From NCBI GenBank assembly GCA_028872645.1, contig JAPKDK010000088.1, positions 1 to 10,668 on the forward strand: a stretch of 10,668 nucleotides of DNA. The letters are read 5' to 3'. Numbering within the stretch: the first letter of the stretch is position 1; each line of letters starts with the position of its first letter. Positions 7,741 to 10,668 of the stretch are shown here, one piece after another. A program made the position numbers and the translations under genes. Source of the stretch: Verrucomicrobiota bacterium (GTDB taxonomy: Bacteria > Verrucomicrobiota > Verrucomicrobiia > Limisphaerales > UBA1100). The notes under the pieces are model-generated. The model was not told where the DNA came from and did no database searches. It saw only the letters and a program-made list of their open reading frames with translations.

Positions 7741-8940
7741 CTATTGCCCCCCCACGGCGGGTGGGTTGGTCACCGGCGGTCGGGCAGGTACGGCGTTTGT
7801 GGGAGTGGCATTGGTGCCGCCGCCGGGCACGGGGATGTTGAGGCCGGGCCGAACTTGAATGGGCCCGGGGCGGAAGGGTTTGTCATAGATTTGGCGGTTG
7901 CCACCATATCCTAGGTCGGACACCAATTGCACCAAGTCCGGCGTCACTTTGATAATGCGAAACACTTCACCATCGACAGAAAACCGCCTGCCCGCGCGGC
8001 AATTTTTCCATTCCATCGGTTGGGCGGTGAATTTGGTTTGGAAAAATAAATCTGCTTCATAACCGCGAGTGAATGAAATCGGCTGGTTGTGCTTGGCCAC
8101 GCGGTTTTTATTGGTGACCATCCCTCCGCCGGGCAGGCCGTGAACGATATCCAGCGTGCAAATCACATCCTCAATTCGATCGGCCTTGGTGGCCGCAGTA
8201 AAGCGGAAGCCAACAAACCAATCGGGATGCTGTCGAACCAAGCCGTCGTTAAACAAGTGCAATACACTGAGCTTTCGGAGCGGGTGCGGCTGTAAATTGG
8301 GAGACAGGGCTTTGGTGTTGGGCGGGAACGGCCTTTTTTGGGGCATAAACGATTGCATCCGCGGGGTGTTGTAGTTGGCGTAGCTTCGCCAGTTCGGGTT
8401 CTTTCGCCAATAGGCCATGTACTCGGGGAGGGAGGCAAACACCGAAGGGTATTCATCAATGGCCTCGAATCGATAGCGCATATTATTCTCACCCAACTTG
8501 GCGGGGCTGCGGTTAAATTGAATCTTAGGAGTGATGAGCAGGCGCACTTCGCGGATTTCCGTCACGCGCAACGCTGAAATACCCAGAGGCAAATCCTGAG
8601 AATCACGGAACACATTTGTGACCCCGTTGTTGACGACTCGATTCCATTTCGCGGCGTTGAACACAAGGTGATTGGTGCCATCGAGATTAATAGCGGGAGG
8701 ATCCTCGCGGGAAGCAAGCACCAGTTTGGCAAACCGGTCGATATCTTCGGGCTGCCGCACCCCCCCCCCCAAAGTTATCTCGCCAGCCGCCTTGTTCGCG
8801 GCACCTAATTCGCCGCGTGCGCTCAAAAGTTCAAGCACCGAAGTGACTGCCACGGCCAGCAACACCACGCCTAAAATGATTTTCTCAAGGTGATTCAGGG
8901 CTCCCTTGAGCTTGTTGAGAATAGGCTGCAGTTTTTCCAT
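7741..8940 (-). CDS. Amuc_1099-like pilus-system inner-membrane protein with PilP-like C-terminal region
   Basis: A 399-aa protein with a short cytoplasmic, amphipathic start, one membrane segment at about residues 21-39 (IILGVVLLAVAVTSVLELL), and a large periplasmic part. Residues about 294-344 (DLFFQTKF, then FSVDGEVFRIIKVTPDLVQLV) resemble the small beta-domain of PilP-type proteins that dock onto secretins. The last 40 residues are a Pro/Asn/Thr-rich tail. The inferred role is to bridge the inner-membrane platform and the secretin encoded next. The start lies 6 nt after the stop of the 1100-like gene with no visible Shine-Dalgarno, so translation is probably coupled. Just after the membrane segment the coding strand has 11 consecutive G (encoding LGGGV, residues 57-61), a slippage-prone site. 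The family assignment rests on position between the 1100-like gene and the secretin plus general architecture, so it is less certain than the secretin. Confidence 0.78.
   Translation of the reverse strand: MEKLQPILNKLKGALNHLEKIILGVVLLAVAVTSVLELLSARGELGAANKAAGEITLGGGVRQPEDIDRFAKLVLASREDPPAINLDGTNHLVFNAAKWNRVVNNGVTNVFRDSQDLPLGISALRVTEIREVRLLITPKIQFNRSPAKLGENNMRYRFEAIDEYPSVFASLPEYMAYWRKNPNWRSYANYNTPRMQSFMPQKRPFPPNTKALSPNLQPHPLRKLSVLHLFNDGLVRQHPDWFVGFRFTAATKADRIEDVICTLDIVHGLPGGGMVTNKNRVAKHNQPISFTRGYEADLFFQTKFTAQPMEWKNCRAGRRFSVDGEVFRIIKVTPDLVQLVSDLGYGGNRQIYDKPFRPGPIQVRPGLNIPVPGGGTNATPTNAVPARPPVTNPPAVGGQ
8760..8770 (-). repeat. G11 mononucleotide tract inside the Amuc_1099-like gene
   Basis: Eleven C on the plus strand are eleven G in the coding sense, read as TTG-GGG-GGG-GGG-GTG. 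Loss of one G shifts the frame into a TGA 65 codons downstream; gain of one G leads to a TAA after about 23 codons. Either change would leave a membrane stub without the periplasmic domain. Confidence 0.85.
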
Positions 8941-8946
8941 GCGGCG

Positions 8947-10275
8947 TTATTGCTTAGGCTGTGGCGTCACCGGCGCGGTTCTAGGAACCGCGTTAGGTGC
9001 CGGAGCTGGAACTATAGCCGGGGCGTTGGTGCCCGGTAGAGCGGCATTATTGGTGCCAACCTCGGCGGGTAAGTTGGGGGCTGAGGCAGGTCCGGGTGGG
9101 TTAATATTGGCGTTTGCTCCAGCTTCACCTTCGGGCAACTCAGGACGCAAACGGCGAATCACGTCGAGATCCACAGTTACTTCCAGCAATTGTTCACGCA
9201 TGATGTTCTTGGCTTTAGGGGTGGCGAGGCCTGCGTGGTTTTCGAGAATTTCTTGTTCCAAGCGGGCAAGCGGCACACTGGGGGTGCCGGCCGCGGCCTG
9301 AGCCCCTCCGCCGCCACCGAGTGCCGCACCTGCGCCAAAGCCGCCTTCACCACCACCACCTTCACCCCCGCCGGGGGCACTTCCAAAGCCGCCGCCAGGC
9401 GCACCGCCACCCATACCACCTTCACCACCCATACCACCTTCACCGCCCATGCCGCCTTCACCGCCCATGCCGCCGCTGGCAGCACTGTTTGCGCCGGCTT
9501 GCCTGACCTCGAATTTGCGGACCACATAAAACAAATCCTCGCGAGCAAACCCGCTGAGTGATTTGGCGATGCCACCGCTGAGGCAGCGAAACTTGATTCG
9601 ATAGGGCCGAACCACGGCCACGGAGTTGGTATACTTCTGCCGGTCATCAAGATAATCATTCGGACGGGTGGCTCCGCGATCATGCTGAGTTATGCGGTTG
9701 CGTTGGATTAATTCGATGGATTGGACACGGCTTCGAAGCAGTATGTTGATGATGGTTTCCACGTCCTCCAATTGCACCTGAAGCTCGGCCACCTTATCCT
9801 CACTCACGCCGTGTTCCTTGGTGATTACCTCGAAGAAAGTAAAGTAGTAGGGAAATTGCACATCACTTTTGCTGCTCGGATCGCGCGGGAGCCCAACTCT
9901 CTGTCCTACAGCAGCCTCGTTGAGTTGCTTGACCACGCTCACGATATGCGTGGTGAAATCGTTGCCGGCCATCACTTCATGTTCTACTCCGGAAGAGATG
10001 ACCGTTCCTGATTCGACAATTAAACGATCCAGCTCATCCACTTCAGTCTGGATTTTTGCAATGTTTCCCCGATCGATCTTGATGTTGTTGTCGGGATTGG
10101 AAATTTTTTCGCGGCGCGCCTTTACGCTCTCGAAAGCGCCGCCCTGTTTGGTTCTGTTGTCCTCGGCGTCGGTCATGAATTTGTACCCGTACCCCACAAA
10201 GCCTCCCCCCAGCAATAACCCCACAAGAATCAGCGAGTGCCGTTTTAAATAAAATATGACCAGATCTTTTTGCAT
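8947..10275 (-). CDS. Amuc_1100-like pilus-system protein with Gly/Met-rich insert
   Basis: A 442-aa bitopic protein: short cytoplasmic N-terminus (MQKDLVIFYLKRHS), membrane segment at about 14-31 (LILVGLLLGGGFVGYGYK), a probable coiled coil at about 45-90, and a periplasmic alpha/beta region. Residues 221-259 (IKFRCLSGG, then REDLFYVVRKFEVRQ) and 357-376 (NIMREQLLEVTVDLDVIRRL) match the pattern of Amuc_1100, where an 'lFtV..i.I.NER' strand is followed after a linker by a conserved final strand. Here the linker is a Gly-rich insert of about 60 residues (267-325) with repeated GGMGGE units. The last 60 residues are Pro/Ala/Asn-rich. Such proteins resemble PilO/PilN and form part of the inner-membrane platform. 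The start is 2 nt after the previous stop. In Akkermansia the relative is an exposed, immune-active envelope protein; that activity cannot be inferred here. Confidence 0.82.
   Translation of the reverse strand: MQKDLVIFYLKRHSLILVGLLLGGGFVGYGYKFMTDAEDNRTKQGGAFESVKARREKISNPDNNIKIDRGNIAKIQTEVDELDRLIVESGTVISSGVEHEVMAGNDFTTHIVSVVKQLNEAAVGQRVGLPRDPSSKSDVQFPYYFTFFEVITKEHGVSEDKVAELQVQLEDVETIINILLRSRVQSIELIQRNRITQHDRGATRPNDYLDDRQKYTNSVAVVRPYRIKFRCLSGGIAKSLSGFAREDLFYVVRKFEVRQAGANSAASGGMGGEGGMGGEGGMGGEGGMGGGAPGGGFGSAPGGGEGGGGEGGFGAGAALGGGGGAQAAAGTPSVPLARLEQEILENHAGLATPKAKNIMREQLLEVTVDLDVIRRLRPELPEGEAGANANINPPGPASAPNLPAEVGTNNAALPGTNAPAIVPAPAPNAVPRTAPVTPQPKQ
9408..9473 (-). repeat. 18-bp tandem repeat encoding Gly-Gly-Met-Gly-Gly-Glu units
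   Basis: Three full 18-nt units and a partial fourth lie in the Amuc_1100-like gene. The first two are identical and the third differs by A-to-G changes at synonymous positions. The copies keep the reading frame, so changes in copy number would lengthen or shorten the flexible insert by six residues each. Confidence 0.8.
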
Positions 10276-10277
10276 GC

Positions 10278-10668
10278 TTATTCCATTTCCTTGTCTTTCA
10301 TCACGATGGGATCTTTCAACGACAATTGGATAGCGAATTCAAACCAGCGTGTGCCATCGGTTTCTTTCATCAAAATTTGCCCAACCACCTTGGTGAGGTT
10401 TTCATCGTCACTAAAAAGTTTTTTCCGCCGAAATTGCTTGGCCATCATCGTTGCAAATTCGCGGTTGAGTGTTTCCCGAGTGCGCACTTTCTGGCCGTTG
10501 GGCGCATCGGCCAACACGTTCTTGGCCATGAGATTGAGATAAATAACACTGATGGTTTCATCCTTCTTCGCGCCTCCGCCAACACCCCCGCCTTCACCCC
10601 CACCTTCACCCATGCCGCCCATTCCCGCGCCGCCCATTCCCGCGCCGCCCATTCCCGCGCCGCCCATT
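10278..10668 (-). CDS. Upstream component of the pilus-like system, C-terminal part only (possibly Amuc_1101/PilM-PilN-like)
   Basis: The frame is open to the right edge, so the N-terminus lies outside; the visible part is about 129 residues. It starts inside a repeat of five residues (GMGGA) continuing as a Gly/Glu-rich linker of about 30 residues. A compact domain follows: a strand (ISVIYLNLMAKNVL), a helix with many basic residues (TLNREFATMMAKQFRRKKLF) and a final strand pair ending RWFEFAIQLSLKDPIVM. The plan of Gly-rich linker followed by alpha/beta end resembles the 1100-like neighbour. The stop is 2 nt before the next ATG, so the genes are in one operon. In Akkermansia the gene adjoining Amuc_1100 on this side encodes a PilM-like protein; identity with it is inferred from position only, since no ATPase motif lies in the visible part. 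Confidence 0.75.
   Translation of the reverse strand, partial: MGGAGMGGAGMGGAGMGGMGEGGGEGGGVGGGAKKDETISVIYLNLMAKNVLADAPNGQKVRTRETLNREFATMMAKQFRRKKLFSDDENLTKVVGQILMKETDGTRWFEFAIQLSLKDPIVMKDKEME
10618..10668 (-). repeat. Perfect 15-bp tandem repeat encoding the GMGGA repeat, runs off the right edge
   Basis: Three identical 15-nt units (plus-strand CCCATTCCCGCGCCG) and the first 6 nt of a fourth reach the window end. There is no base difference between copies, which points to recent expansion or gene conversion. The total copy number cannot be known from this window. Confidence 0.88.

Noticed and set aside
8760..8770. Frameshift or pseudogene in the 1099-like gene at the G11 run
   Set aside because: The frame is continuous through the run, and the membrane segment and the later domain are both in frame, so the gene is intact as given.
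9408..9473. CRISPR-like array
   Set aside because: The units are contiguous 18-nt codon-aligned repeats without spacers, inside a coding frame.

Overview
The window fits a Verrucomicrobiota bacterium of moderate to high G+C, most likely free-living. The main reason is a run of genes resembling the secretin-containing, type IV pilus-like locus known from Akkermansia muciniphila (Amuc_1098 to Amuc_1102). Secreted proteins with low-complexity linkers and a small C-terminal beta domain ending in 'YLRVVR' are also common in that phylum. The assignment rests on recognised protein patterns, not on a search.

All seven supported genes lie on the minus strand, so transcription runs from high to low coordinates. 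Four form an envelope-spanning machine: a partial upstream component with a Gly/Met repeat (10668-10278), an Amuc_1100-like inner-membrane protein (10275-8947), an Amuc_1099-like membrane-anchored protein with a PilP-like end (8940-7741), and a 1023-residue secretin of the Amuc_1098/PilQ type (7609-4538). Spacing is 2 and 6 nt between the first three. A 131-nt gap precedes the secretin.

Four nucleotides after the secretin stop is a stand-alone 5'-3' exonuclease (4533-3652) like the N-terminal domain of DNA polymerase I, with its metal-binding acidic residues intact. A gap of about 210 nt with small palindromes and a TTGACA box follows. Then come two exported proteins 32 nt apart: a seven-repeat, probable beta-propeller protein with an Arg-rich linker (3441-1231), and an unrecognised exported protein that runs off the left edge (1198-1).

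In the likely working model the Amuc_1100-like, Amuc_1099-like and upstream proteins form an inner-membrane platform. The PilP-like end of the 1099-like protein would contact the secretin pore in the outer membrane. The two downstream exported proteins could be surface or periplasmic partners, but only proximity suggests this. The main points for a second look are two mononucleotide tracts (G11 inside the 1099-like gene, A7G8 in the ribosome binding site of the leftmost gene), Gly/Met tandem repeats in two neighbouring machine proteins, the nuclease coupled to the secretin, and the propeller/cationic-linker protein. No RNA gene, insertion sequence, CRISPR array or integrase was seen.
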